DNA of 53,328 nt from an uncultured Porphyromonadaceae bacterium (GTDB lineage: Bacteria > Bacteroidota > Bacteroidia > Bacteroidales > Muribaculaceae): assembly GCA_900540625.1 (NCBI GenBank), contig UQGP01000011.1:1-53328 (forward strand), in the 5' to 3' direction. The translations under genes and the position numbers were made by a program. The notes beneath the pieces are model-generated. The model saw only the letters and a list, made by a program, of their open reading frames with translations, did not search any database and was not told the DNA's origin. This document shows positions 41,798 to 50,342 of the stretch, in pieces (positions within the stretch are counted from its first letter, which is position 1; each line of letters starts with the position of its first letter).

Positions 41798-41832
41798 CAA
41801 TCGCGTTCCGCCACAGAGGCGGAAGACCACAC

Positions 41833-41917
41833 GGAGAGATGGCAGAGTGGTCGATTGCGGCGGTCTTGAAAACCGTTGAGGGTCACACCTCCGGGGGTTC
41901 GAATCCCTCTCTCTCCG
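41833..41917 (+). tRNA. tRNA-Ser(UGA)
   Basis: 85 bases. The acceptor GGAGAGA (41833-41839) pairs with TCTCTCC (41910-41916), followed by discriminator G. The anticodon loop CTTGAAA carries TGA (codon UCA). A long variable arm (GAGGGTCACACCTC region) is typical of serine tRNAs, and the T arm GGGGGTTCGAATCCCTC is intact. CCA is not encoded. The 3' end is the integration target of the mobile element that follows. Confidence 0.95.
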
Positions 41918-41918
41918 C
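41906..41918 (+). repeat. Left attachment-site core (attL) inside the tRNA-Ser 3' end
   Basis: CCTCTCTCTCCGC, repeated exactly at 53119-53131. Together they bound the ~11.2 kb element. Confidence 0.85.
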
Positions 41919-41950
41919 AACAAACGCTGAAAATCAGCAGATTGCAAAAC

Positions 41951-41992
41951 AAACACCCAGTTTTGCACCCAAGAATGTAAAGTCGGGTGTTT
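41951..41992 (+). terminator. Terminator-like hairpin at the left end of the element
   Basis: AAACACCC (41951-41958) pairs with GGGTGTTT (41985-41992), followed by TTGTTTTATTT. It could end tRNA-Ser transcription. Confidence 0.5.
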
Positions 41993-42098
41993 TTGTTTTA
42001 TTTAAGATAATACAACCACTACATAATAAAAGAGTAGCGATATTAAAAGAATCCGATGAGAAAAGACTAATATTTATCTATCCATTCACTTTGATTTT

Positions 42099-42120
42099 TC
42101 AGGACTTTACATCGTCCTGA
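42099..42120 (+). other. Short hairpin in the leader region of mef(En2)
   Basis: TCAGGAC (42099-42105) pairs perfectly with GTCCTGA (42114-42120). The surrounding 42000-42244 has no gene. Whether it is a terminator or an attenuator cannot be told. Confidence 0.4.
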
Positions 42121-42191
42121 AAGTATTTGTTATTGTATTCCAACGTCAGGAGTGGATTATAATACAAGTTTTTTGTGTGGATAGAATTTCG

Positions 42192-42223
42192 TTTTGCTTA
42201 ATGTACGAAAGTACTTATCTATA
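42192..42223 (+). promoter_or_regulatory. Possible promoter of mef(En2)-lnu(AN2)
   Basis: TTTTG (42192-42196), 19 bases, TATCTATA (42216-42223), a partial -7 match. A small palindrome GTACgaaaGTAC lies between the two elements. Confidence 0.4.
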
Positions 42224-42244
42224 AACGCATGAAATATTAGCACA

Positions 42245-43450
42245 ATGAATCATTGGAAATCAACTTTGGCCGTGATAGGAATAGGCCAACTCATATCTAT
42301 TTTAACAAGTACGATTGTTGGCTTCTCCATTATTTTTTGGATTAGCAACGAATTTAAATCCCCGACAGCTTTATCTCTGGCTATTTTAGCTGGATTTTTA
42401 CCACAATTTGTATTAGGCTTGTTTGCCGGGGTCTATGTTGACAGATGGAATCGAAAGAAAACGATGTTTTATTCGGACTTGTTCATCGCGTTCTGTACCC
42501 TATGTCTTTTTATTGTGATAACCAAGGGTTATAAAGACCTTTCTTTTTTTTATCTATTGACTGCTTGTCGTTCAATAGGCAGTACGTTTCATGCACCTGC
42601 TTTACAGGCAAGCATCCCTCTACTGGTTCCCAAGCACCATCTTGTCAGGGTATCAGGTTTGTACCATTCCATTCAATCCTTCAGTGAGGTGATAGCCCCC
42701 GTTGTAGGGGCAAGCCTCGTTGTTTGGCTTCCCATACAGTATATTCTGCTCATAGATGTGATCGGAGCTGTTGCTGCTTGTCTGACCTTACTTTGTGTCC
42801 AGATTCCTTCTCTTCAAAAAACGAAAGTTCTTCCAGATTTCAAAAAAGAACTGACGGAATGTTGGCATACCTTGCGGCGTACAATGGGCATTTTGCCTTT
42901 ATTCGTATGCTTTACGCTGGTGACTTTTGTCCTTATGCCTGTTTTTACGTTATTTCCTTTTATGACGCTTCTGCATTTCAACGGAAACATTTTGCAAATG
43001 GGAGTTGTGGAAATGGGTTGGGGCTCAGGGGCATTGTTGGGCGGTTTAGTACTTGCCTGTAAGGCTTTGAAAAGCAAGCAAACATTAGTGATGCATACGG
43101 CTTATGTGATATTGGGATTGTATCTGATTAGCGCCAGTTATTTACCATCAAGCGCATTTATAGGTTTTGTTTGCCTAACATTTACAGGAGGCATAGCCTA
43201 TTCCATTTACCATGCGCTTTTCATCGCTATTATTCAGCAGAACTTGGCTTCGGACATGCTTGGACGGACTTTTTCTCTCATCTTTAGTTTGAGTACCTTT
43301 CCATCAATGCTGGGTATCGTAGCTTCAGGATATTGGGTGGAAGCATGGGGTATCACATCCGTCTTTATGATCAGCGGATGGGTTATCTTTCTGATTGGAG
43401 TGGGTGCAAATTTTATTTCTTCAATCAAGCAGTTGGATAATTACGCATAG
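42245..43450 (+). CDS. mef(En2): MFS macrolide efflux protein Mef(En2)
   Basis: 401 residues, the length expected for Mef(En2). Twelve transmembrane segments are visible along the whole protein. The loop 2-3 motif is VYVDRWNRKKTM, typical of Mef-type major facilitator proteins. They export macrolides by proton antiport. The assignment to Mef(En2) rests on length, on being followed 24 bases later by the lnu gene, and on its place in an NBU2-like element. Whether it confers macrolide resistance in this host is not shown by sequence. Confidence 0.88.
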   Translation: MNHWKSTLAVIGIGQLISILTSTIVGFSIIFWISNEFKSPTALSLAILAGFLPQFVLGLFAGVYVDRWNRKKTMFYSDLFIAFCTLCLFIVITKGYKDLSFFYLLTACRSIGSTFHAPALQASIPLLVPKHHLVRVSGLYHSIQSFSEVIAPVVGASLVVWLPIQYILLIDVIGAVAACLTLLCVQIPSLQKTKVLPDFKKELTECWHTLRRTMGILPLFVCFTLVTFVLMPVFTLFPFMTLLHFNGNILQMGVVEMGWGSGALLGGLVLACKALKSKQTLVMHTAYVILGLYLISASYLPSSAFIGFVCLTFTGGIAYSIYHALFIAIIQQNLASDMLGRTFSLIFSLSTFPSMLGIVASGYWVEAWGITSVFMISGWVIFLIGVGANFISSIKQLDNYA

Positions 43451-43474
43451 TATTATTTATTAAAGAATTATTAT

Positions 43475-43987
43475 ATGACAAAGAAAGAACACACTACGAT
43501 TACAGAGTTATTTCAAGTTTTGGACTTGTTGGAAAGCCTGGACATGCAGTTTTGGTTGGATGGAGGCTGGGGAGTGGATGTCTTGTACGGACAGCAAACC
43601 CGCTTGCATAGAGATATTGACATTGATTTTGATGCCAATTATACAGACCAACTCCTTGATCTTTTGCAGGAGAGAGGATATCAAATTGAAACAAATTGGT
43701 TGCCCACCCGTGTGGAACTGTATAGCAAAGAATTAGGCTATATTGATATCCATCCTTTTGTCTTGAATGCGGACGGCACTTCCAAACAAGCCGACTTGGA
43801 TGGAGGCTGGTATGAATTTCAACCGGACTATTTTGGAACAGCAGTCTTTGAAGGCAGAAGCATCCCTTGCATTTCTGCAAAAGGGCAACAAGTATTCCAT
43901 TCGGGCTACGATTTAAGAGAGAAGGATATTCACGATTTATCTATAATTAAACAATGTATAACAACAATGAGCCTAACAATTAGATAA
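43475..43987 (+). CDS. lnu(AN2): Lincosamide nucleotidyltransferase Lnu(AN2)
   Basis: 170 residues. The LinA-type nucleotidyltransferase motif is seen in FWLDGGWGVDVLYG and HRDIDIDFDAN, with acidic metal ligands. The later part contains KELGYIDIHPFVL. It inactivates lincomycin and clindamycin by adding AMP to a hydroxyl of the drug in the cytoplasm. This family, known from NBU2 as linAN2, has the same length. It lies 24 bases after mef(En2) and is probably co-transcribed with it. Confidence 0.93.
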   Translation: MTKKEHTTITELFQVLDLLESLDMQFWLDGGWGVDVLYGQQTRLHRDIDIDFDANYTDQLLDLLQERGYQIETNWLPTRVELYSKELGYIDIHPFVLNADGTSKQADLDGGWYEFQPDYFGTAVFEGRSIPCISAKGQQVFHSGYDLREKDIHDLSIIKQCITTMSLTIR

Positions 43988-43997
43988 GAACAAGAAA

Positions 43998-44362
43998 ATG
44001 ACAGAAAAACAAATTGTCTGGTATATCTTACTTACAGAAGTAAAGATAGATAGTGACACCCAGTCTGTCACATCCCTGAGTGTAGCTCCATTGGCAGTCT
44101 TGCCGGAATTCCAGCGTAAGGGAATTGGGGGGGGATGTTGATTCAGTAAGCCCATCAGAGGGCAGCACTTTTGGGTTACGGCACAGCAGTCGTATTGGGG
44201 CATAAAGAGTATTATCCTCGATTTGGCTATCGCAAGGCTATCGATTTAGGAATTGAATTTCCTTTCGAAGTCTCTCATGAATATTGCATGGTGGCTGAAT
44301 TAATACCTGGAGCTACTGAGAATGTGAAAGGTATGGTTTGTTATCCAACTGACTTTAAATAG
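43998..44362 (+). pseudogene. Frameshifted GNAT-type acetyltransferase fragment
   Basis: From the ATG at 43998 the frame reads MTEKQIVWYILLTEVKID, then VAPLAVLPEFQRKGIGG, the start of a GNAT acetyl-CoA-binding motif, and stops at once. The continuation GYGTAVVLGHKEYYPRFGYRK to 44362 lies in another frame. The break is at a run of eight G (44128-44135): one G too few or two too many would restore a continuous frame. The N-terminus is also short for the family. A sequencing error in the homopolymer is possible. It follows lnu(AN2) by 10 bases. Confidence 0.75.
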
Positions 44363-44390
44363 TTTAACAAGTAAAATTCATTATATAACT

Positions 44391-44419
44391 CGGACTGGGT
44401 ATTTCAATTTCCCAGTCCG
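44391..44419. terminator. Bidirectional terminator between convergent genes
   Basis: CGGACTGGG (44391-44399) pairs perfectly with CCCAGTCCG (44411-44419) between the acetyltransferase fragment (+) and the NTF2-like gene (-). Confidence 0.75.
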
Positions 44420-44433
44420 TATTCTGATAGTAC

Positions 44434-44787
44434 TTATTCAATTGGAAGATTGTGTTGCTTCAAGAATGAAAGTTTATCCCAATACCCTCTTTGAAAGACG
44501 ATTTTGTTATCTTTTACATGAAAAAATCCGCATCCACGAAGTCCAAGAGAGTCTTTCCATTCCATGATAGCCCATTCGCCATCTTCAAAAATATTTTCCA
44601 CCATACAAACCATTTTAGCAGTGGCAAATTCATTCACAAACATTTTGTAGATTGATTCTTTACCAATTATTGGTTCGTTTGCGACTTGATGATTTACTGC
44701 ATTAGTAGCATACAGCTCTGCTATATGATAAGCATCTGCTTTGTTAAAGCAATCTATCCATTTTTCCAAAACTTCTTTAGGCTTCAT
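44434..44787 (-). CDS. NTF2-like/SnoaL-like protein
   Basis: 117 residues, the length of a single NTF2-like cone fold. Characteristic parts are WIDCFNKADAYHIAELYA at the N-terminus and DNKIVFQRGYWDKLSF near the end. Members include SnoaL-type cyclases, ketosteroid isomerase-like enzymes and many stress-related binders, so a specific reaction cannot be given. It is cargo of the mobile element, beside the drug-resistance genes but on the other strand; any link to drug modification is speculative. Confidence 0.8.
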   Translation of the reverse strand: MKPKEVLEKWIDCFNKADAYHIAELYATNAVNHQVANEPIIGKESIYKMFVNEFATAKMVCMVENIFEDGEWAIMEWKDSLGLRGCGFFHVKDNKIVFQRGYWDKLSFLKQHNLPIE

Positions 44788-44875
44788 TTTTTATAAATTC
44801 TTAGGATTTTGATTCTGTAATAAAAACAATCTGTTTGGATGCATAGATACTTGATTTTATTAATAATAGGCTATT

Positions 44876-46279
44876 CTATATTCTAAATCCTCTGGATTTT
44901 TGCTCTCTCTGCACCGAGTTACGTAGATTCTGCTGTAACTTTTCCCATTGTTCCTTAAACCATTGTACTATGGGTTGTCGGTTTATGGTCAGCATAAGCT
45001 TACCACTATCCATCGGATGTTTCTCAACCCTAAAAATATCATTCTTGATGTCAAATTTCCACCTGTGTTCTTCGGAATAAATTTTGCCACTACATTGTAT
45101 GGATTCTTTCTTTGTCAAGAGGTTTTCTATCATGTCTTTGGTAAACCCGATAACAGCGCATAATTTTTCCATTCTCAACATCTCTTTGAACATGGGAAAC
45201 CATTTGTGGGCTTTTTCAAGCAAGGTGCTCAATCGTGATATTTCCTTGTCTTTGGCTTCAAGTTCTTGATTATGTATTCTTTGAAGATTACGAATTTGTC
45301 TGCTATGCTGTTCCTGTATTTGTTGTATCTGAATTTTTAATTCATCAGTAGCTTTGTCCCGTTTGGTAATTTCCTGATGTAGCTGCTCGATGTGATGTTC
45401 CAGTTCTTTCAGCTTACCGCTTCCGAAAAGAGAACCTACACCGCTTGCTATGGCGGTAGCAGCATTGGTGGCTGTTTTCTTTAGTTTGTCCGTGCGTATC
45501 TCTGCTTTTACCTGTTTGAGTTCCTGTTCGGCAAGGCTTACTTGTTGTTCCTTGTGTCGCTTGGTTTCCTCTATACGTTGCAGTTCGGCTTTCTGCTTCT
45601 CAATGATGAAATCATTTCGTTCCAGATGCTCTTTACCTGTGACAGCTTTTGCCTGTCCACGTTCCATCAGGAGAATATCGGAAGCAAGGGTCTGCATGGT
45701 TGCCATATCCTCGTCATTGAGCTTTCGGCTCTTTCCAGTTTCATGGTTCATCCAGTCGAATACGACATGAGCATGATAATTTGGTTTGAACCATCTGTTA
45801 CCGACTTGGAAGCTCTCCTTGTCTTCTGCTTCCGGCTGACCGTTCAGCCAATGCCCTTCGTCTTTATGCAGGAAAATCTGTAGCGGAGTGATGCCCCAGC
45901 GTCTTTGGCACTCTTCACCGAATTTGCGTACATCAGCCAGTGTGGTGTCCGGTCTGATAAGCAATACTCCTTCACGGATGGGTGAGCATCCCGCCACCTT
46001 GATAATCTTTCCATTCTTTCCCTTGCGTTCCCTTTCCTTTTCCTGCATGGCACGTCCGGTCTTTTCCTTGACCATTTGCTTGATATTGTCATAATGAGTT
46101 CGCAGTTCGGGAGTGCCGAAGTCGGGATTTATCCACTGTTCGTTATCGGTGGAAAGTTCGGGAACGACATAGATTCTGGACTCCCCGATATTACGCATAT
46201 ACTCGGCAGTCCTTCGATTGTGTGCCTCGCTCGATGCGATGTTGCAAGGCTTGATATGTATGCTTGATTTTGTTGCCAT
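44876..46279 (-). CDS. mobN2: Mobilization relaxase (MobV/Pre family, MobN2-like)
   Basis: 467 residues. The N-terminal relaxase domain (about 1-200) has HIKPCNIASSEAHNRR, a metal-binding stretch HKDEGHW and PNYHAHVVFDW with the conserved histidines. A long coiled coil (about 210-345) and a C-terminal region follow. Relaxases of this type nick one strand at oriT and pilot it into a recipient using another element's mating machinery. The hairpin-rich oriT candidate lies directly upstream (46280-46495), as in NBU elements. The symbol follows NBU2 by content and order. Confidence 0.9.
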   Translation of the reverse strand: MATKSSIHIKPCNIASSEAHNRRTAEYMRNIGESRIYVVPELSTDNEQWINPDFGTPELRTHYDNIKQMVKEKTGRAMQEKERERKGKNGKIIKVAGCSPIREGVLLIRPDTTLADVRKFGEECQRRWGITPLQIFLHKDEGHWLNGQPEAEDKESFQVGNRWFKPNYHAHVVFDWMNHETGKSRKLNDEDMATMQTLASDILLMERGQAKAVTGKEHLERNDFIIEKQKAELQRIEETKRHKEQQVSLAEQELKQVKAEIRTDKLKKTATNAATAIASGVGSLFGSGKLKELEHHIEQLHQEITKRDKATDELKIQIQQIQEQHSRQIRNLQRIHNQELEAKDKEISRLSTLLEKAHKWFPMFKEMLRMEKLCAVIGFTKDMIENLLTKKESIQCSGKIYSEEHRWKFDIKNDIFRVEKHPMDSGKLMLTINRQPIVQWFKEQWEKLQQNLRNSVQREQKSRGFRI

Positions 46280-46329
46280 AGCTTCTTTCCTTTGTTTACA
46301 ATTGATTTACTTTGCTCGCTTTCGCAGAG

Positions 46330-46495
46330 GGGTTCTTAGGGGTAACCCATAAGCGGAGATTGCAAAGAGAGGGTCACTCTTTGCTCGGGGTTCTCAGGGG
46401 TGAAACGCCCTGAGTGGGTCATTAGGGCAAAGCCCTAATCCCCTCGGGAGAGCCCACAACTACGAAAGCGAAGCGTGTAGTTATAGTGGGCTATA
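46330..46495. other. Candidate origin of transfer (oriT), cluster of inverted repeats
   Basis: Three or four hairpins in 170 bases: CTCAGGG (46393-46399)/CCCTGAG (46408-46414); ATTAGGGC (46421-46428)/GCCCTAAT (46432-46439), perfect with a 3-base loop; and nested AGCCCAC (46451-46457)/GTGGGCT (46486-46492) with AACTAC (46458-46463)/GTAGTT (46477-46482). It precedes the relaxase gene, the usual oriT location. The nick site was not identified. The end of the primase gene overlaps the last hairpin. Confidence 0.6.
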
Positions 46496-47450
46496 ACCGG
46501 AAGCCTTTCGGTTTCTTGGATAGTGTATCATTCCTCTTTTTGACAGATTGCGCTTGCTCTTTCCTATCGGCTATTCGTTTCTGTAAATATTCGTTCAGAT
46601 CTTTACATCCACTGTAGATTTGCGAGGCGTCACGTATATACCGGGTAGCATCATACTCCTTTCGGATTTGCTGTATTGCTTCCATTCCTGCACGGTCATT
46701 GTCAAAGAAACAGTGGATGCGCTCATAGCTTCCCAACGGATAGAGTGCCTTGGGAACATTGGCTACGGAATTAAGAACTATGTAATCCTGTCTGTCGAAG
46801 TCGGGTGATTGCGGACAGCTTTCCAGTCTTAAGGTCAGAAAGGAAAGGTAATCCATAAATCCCTCAAAAACGTAACATGCACTCCTTGGCTTTCCTGACT
46901 GTCTGATATGGGATATTTCTTTTGGTGCGATACATCCCTTGAAATATCGGTTGCGGATTTCATATCCACCCGATATGTTCGGAAAAGCAATGGCGAAATA
47001 ACGTTTGCCGTTGTGGGTGAAACGGGCTTCCTTACATTCTCTTTTCGCCAGTGCCGTGTTTATCCCTCTTTCCTGTAGATAGGCAAGCAGGGCAGGAGAA
47101 GTCAGCTGTACAATGTCCAACTCCTGAAAACTCGGTTCGGAAAATGACTGCTTGCCAAAAGAGAAAGATACGGGACGGATGTGCGGAGTCTGTTCCTCGA
47201 TTTTCTGTAGAAGATAAGGTACATAGTCGGAATAGTAGAGTTCCTGTGCCAGTGCAATGATATTTCCACCTTTACCAATTGCAAAATCATACCATTGGTT
47301 GCGTTCGGTATTTATTTTGAACGAGGGCTCTGTCTCTTCCCGTAACGGGGATTTATACCACAGGTTGATACCTTGCTGCTTGACGGGAGAATGTCCCAAA
47401 CTGTACAGAAAATCCGCTATCCTGATTTGTTTTGCTGTTTGTATATCCAT
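46491..47450 (-). CDS. prmN2: Toprim-domain primase (PrmN2-like)
   Basis: 319 residues. The N-terminal part (about 1-110) is a DnaG-like zinc-domain relative in which the usual Cys/His set is not seen (WYKSPLREETEPSFKIN then WYDFAIGKGGNII). The Toprim core has YVFEGFMDYLSF with the catalytic Glu and HCFFDNDRAGMEA with the metal-binding Asp residues. Such primases are found in NBU-type elements and would prime the incoming strand or replicate the circular form. It lies between the relaxase region and a region of nested inverted repeats. Confidence 0.85.
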   Translation of the reverse strand: MDIQTAKQIRIADFLYSLGHSPVKQQGINLWYKSPLREETEPSFKINTERNQWYDFAIGKGGNIIALAQELYYSDYVPYLLQKIEEQTPHIRPVSFSFGKQSFSEPSFQELDIVQLTSPALLAYLQERGINTALAKRECKEARFTHNGKRYFAIAFPNISGGYEIRNRYFKGCIAPKEISHIRQSGKPRSACYVFEGFMDYLSFLTLRLESCPQSPDFDRQDYIVLNSVANVPKALYPLGSYERIHCFFDNDRAGMEAIQQIRKEYDATRYIRDASQIYSGCKDLNEYLQKRIADRKEQAQSVKKRNDTLSKKPKGFRL

Positions 47451-47530
47451 AATAAGATGAGTGTTTGAATAATGGTTGGAATATTTATTTCTCTTTTCGC
47501 CCGTACCTTTTTATGAAGTACGGTCTGTAT

Positions 47531-47652
47531 AATCACTTCACTTTATTTTCGTATATATAGGATACGGTAATAAAGTGAAGCGGTTTTACATTCTCTGCAA
47601 TCGCTTCGCTTTATCCTTAATATATAGACCTGCCGAATAAAGTGAAGTGATT
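47531..47652. repeat. Nested inverted-repeat region, candidate replication origin or regulatory site
   Basis: AATCACTTCACTTTATT (47531-47547) is the exact inverse of AATAAAGTGAAGTGATT (47636-47652). Between them are AATAAAGTGAAGCG (47569-47582) and its near-inverse CGCTTCGCTTTAT (47602-47614). The region sits in the 216-base gap between the primase and the RepA-like ATPase genes, and has no gene. Confidence 0.75.
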
Positions 47653-47666
47653 ACAGGTTAGACGGT

Positions 47667-48758
47667 CTAATAGTGAAAGTCTGGCTTGAACGTGTATTTC
47701 CTGCCGTTCTCCTGTACTATCATCCGTTTGTTCCGGAGCATGGTGATAAGTGATACCGCCTTTTGATGGTTCAGTTTTACACCTACTGACATATAAGACT
47801 TGATTAAGGCGGTTTCCAGATCCTTGTAGCCGTATTCCTCTTTCAGTCCGAAAGCCGCTTCTAGTGCTATGCGGTGCTGTTGTTCGGTAATATGCCTGTA
47901 AGGGTCGAACTTTTCCTCTTCCGGTCTTCCGGGTTTCTTCGCTTCGGGTCTGTACCCCTCTATGAGTTCAGGCAATGCATTGTCGTTGATACGGAAAGCG
48001 AAAGGCTCGAAATCCATTGCACGTATGTGCATGGCCGAAACATTGCTTATATCCCCGTTGCTCTTGTCCTTTTCCACGAGAAGAACGGTTTCCGCCTTGT
48101 TGTTCAGCTCCGTACCGATATGCCCTCTTGCGTTTTCATCGCCTTTGTTCTGGTGGAGTATCGTATGGATGTGTATTTGCCTGTCATCCGTCCACTGCAT
48201 CAACTTGGATATGATGCGTGTCGATTCTCCCGGACTGTTGATGTCATATACCATATCACGGATGCCGTCTATGATTACAAGCCCTATGTCCGGTGTATTA
48301 TAGATAGCCTGTTCGACAATCCTGATGCGCTGTTCGGGCGTGTATTTCCTCAAAGCGAGAAACTCCAGATGTTCATTGTCCCTGTCATCAGGAAGACCGG
48401 CCAGCCGTAAAATACGTTTCATGACTTTCAGGCAGTGATAATGGCTTTGTTCCGTGTCCACATAAAGGACTTTCCTTTTGTTCTCCGGAAGTTCTGCCAC
48501 ATACCGTAGTACCGTACCGTTTTTCAATGAGGCGGCTACAATAGCCGACACATTGAAAGTCTTTTTACTTTTGGCTTTGCCTATGGATGCACTGAAATTG
48601 CCCAGTGTACCAATGACCGAACCTTGCACTTTTAAAATCTCAGGTGCTTTCTCATAGATTTTCGATAGGCTCAGACGTGAGGCTTGCCAAAGGATTATCG
48701 CCTGTTCTGCAGATATTTCCTTTATTTCTCTCATATAGTCCATAAGCATACCTCCCAT
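47667..48758 (-). CDS. RepA-like AAA/RecA-fold ATPase of the mobile element
   Basis: 363 residues. A RecA-type ATPase core spans about 35-260: a Walker A-like GNFSASIGKAKSKKT, the Walker B LVIIDGIRD and a conserved HTILHQNK. This is the RepA/KaiC-like helicase type found in replication modules of Bacteroides mobile elements. The C-terminal 90 residues form a winged-helix-like region. It overlaps the DUF3853 gene by one base (stop/start ATGA-type), so translation is coupled. With primase and origin-like repeats beside it, it probably loads or acts as a helicase. Confidence 0.8.
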   Translation of the reverse strand: MGGMLMDYMREIKEISAEQAIILWQASRLSLSKIYEKAPEILKVQGSVIGTLGNFSASIGKAKSKKTFNVSAIVAASLKNGTVLRYVAELPENKRKVLYVDTEQSHYHCLKVMKRILRLAGLPDDRDNEHLEFLALRKYTPEQRIRIVEQAIYNTPDIGLVIIDGIRDMVYDINSPGESTRIISKLMQWTDDRQIHIHTILHQNKGDENARGHIGTELNNKAETVLLVEKDKSNGDISNVSAMHIRAMDFEPFAFRINDNALPELIEGYRPEAKKPGRPEEEKFDPYRHITEQQHRIALEAAFGLKEEYGYKDLETALIKSYMSVGVKLNHQKAVSLITMLRNKRMIVQENGRKYTFKPDFHY

Positions 48759-49066
48759 TATTTCCGTCCTCCTGTTTTCTTTCCGGCAAGTTCAAGAGCC
48801 AGTTCTGCATCAACTATAATCTTGCGCCCTATCTGGGTAATCGCCTTGTCTATCTTACCGCTTTTCTTTATGCGGTTGGCAGTGGGCAGACTGCACCCGA
48901 ACAGTTTGGCTATACCGAGTATTCCGTACACATACTTCTTTTCCGTGTCTGTAACGGGTTGCGGCAATGCTTCGGCCTGACCTGAAGCGTGCTTACTCAG
49001 GAATATGAATTCTTCGCCTGTCATTTGCCAGACGGGTTTTGATAATAATTCTTGGATATTTGTCAT
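48758..49066 (-). CDS. DUF3853 family helix-turn-helix protein
   Basis: 102 residues. The core YGILGIAKLFGCSLPTANRI is a MerR/excisionase-like helix-turn-helix, followed by basic KKSGKIDKAITQIGRKI and a C-terminal helix. This matches the DUF3853 proteins seen in NBU-type elements, where they are excisionase-like or regulatory. Its end overlaps the RepA-like gene start by one base. Confidence 0.85.
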   Translation of the reverse strand: MTNIQELLSKPVWQMTGEEFIFLSKHASGQAEALPQPVTDTEKKYVYGILGIAKLFGCSLPTANRIKKSGKIDKAITQIGRKIIVDAELALELAGKKTGGRK

Positions 49067-49135
49067 CGTCCAATCTATTTAGTCGTTAAACAATCAGCCC
49101 TGCGCACTGGCTGTTATTTCTGTTCTCGAACGATG

Positions 49136-49143
49136 CAAAATTA
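49136..49143 (-). promoter_or_regulatory. -7 element upstream of the DUF3853-RepA-primase operon
   Basis: On the minus strand TAATTTTG (49143-49136). No good -33 element is seen. The leader would be about 65 bases. Confidence 0.45.
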
Positions 49144-49222
49144 GGTAGGGTTATGAGTGGTAAGGATGGGGACGGTACAAACTGAATATCATTGTATCTT
49201 ATTGAATATCAGAAAACAAAAA

Positions 49223-49250
49223 TACCACTCAAAAATTATTTTGAGTGGTA
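49223..49250 (-). terminator. Rho-independent terminator of the coiled-coil gene
   Basis: TACCACTCAAAA (49223-49234) pairs perfectly with TTTTGAGTGGTA (49239-49250). On the minus strand TTTTTGTTTTC follows, 40 bases after the stop. Confidence 0.85.
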
Positions 49251-49289
49251 AAAGTGGAACTTTCGTAAAGTATCAGGATATATCACGGA

Positions 49290-50342
49290 TTATCTGAATA
49301 TATGTTCCATTTCCTTGGCGAAATTTTGGTTGCTGTCACTGGGGAAATCTGAAACAGGCTCCTTGTACTTGGATTTGTAGTAGCTGTCGTCAATATCCAG
49401 CAGTTTCAGTATTCTGTCTTTCCATTTGTCCCTGTCCTGTTTGGAGAGTTTCTCGCTCATCAGGAATATCAGATAGCATACACGTATTTTCTCTCTCGGT
49501 TTTATTTTCAGCTTACAGTTGCAGGGGTGAAGATTCATATTGGCATAGAAATCTGGTGCGGAAATTTCTTCGAACTGTTCTCCTTTGCACACCTCATGAA
49601 TGAGCGAAAGTAATTTCATGCTGAAATATTCCTGTTGTTCTTCTGTCGTTTCCTGCTGACTGATTGGCTCGCTTGATTTATTCTCTTGCTTTCCGTCAGG
49701 AATGTATTTCTTCAATATATCCAGAAAAAGGCAGCTTTGACGGTATATGTCCGCACAACAGTTCTTCATATATTGGAATGCCTCTGTTCTTGTAGCCTTT
49801 TGCTGGTCATAGAGTTTGTTCAGTTTGGCTTTTTCCCTGTCATATTCAGCCTTGCAGCGTTCATATTCTTTCTCTGCCTGTTTTTCCTCTTCGGCTGTAT
49901 GCTCCCTGTAACCAATGGAATCATACCTGTTGTTGGCTTCATTCAGCGGCTTGCTCAGACTTCTTGTAACATCCAGCTGGGCTTCAATTTCCTGAGAATA
50001 CCTTTCCATGTGCTGATAGCAAGCACGTTCTATGGCTCTGTCACTTAACGGGCGTATCTCATAAGCCTGTATGCTCTTTTCTATTTCAGTTTTCAGACTG
50101 TTGAGTATCAAGGTGTATTGCTCTTTTTGCTTGTCAAGCACCAGTTCAAGGATAGCGGCTTCAAAGGATTTCATGTCATTATACTCCTGATAGAAATCCG
50201 ATATGAATTTCTGCCTGTCAAAAGAAAAAGCGTAATTATCTATATAGTCTCTGTATATTCTGTTAAGTTCTCCATATTGGGGAATCATCGTCTGTATCTT
50301 TCCTGCCATATACTTTATATTATGGGTTCTTGTCCTTGTCAA
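49290..50342 (-). CDS. Coiled-coil protein of the mobile element, unknown function
   Basis: 350 residues. No catalytic motif is recognised. The middle (about 85-190) is highly charged and helical (EEEKQAEKEYERCKAEYD), most likely a coiled coil. The C-terminal third (about 240-345) contains LHPCNCKLKIK, then KIRVCYLIFLM and DRDKWKDRILKLLDI, similar to small helical domains in other Bacteroides element proteins. It overlaps the PDDEXK gene by 23 bases and is followed by a strong terminator, so the pair forms one unit. Confidence 0.65.
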   Translation of the reverse strand: MTRTRTHNIKYMAGKIQTMIPQYGELNRIYRDYIDNYAFSFDRQKFISDFYQEYNDMKSFEAAILELVLDKQKEQYTLILNSLKTEIEKSIQAYEIRPLSDRAIERACYQHMERYSQEIEAQLDVTRSLSKPLNEANNRYDSIGYREHTAEEEKQAEKEYERCKAEYDREKAKLNKLYDQQKATRTEAFQYMKNCCADIYRQSCLFLDILKKYIPDGKQENKSSEPISQQETTEEQQEYFSMKLLSLIHEVCKGEQFEEISAPDFYANMNLHPCNCKLKIKPREKIRVCYLIFLMSEKLSKQDRDKWKDRILKLLDIDDSYYKSKYKEPVSDFPSDSNQNFAKEMEHIFR

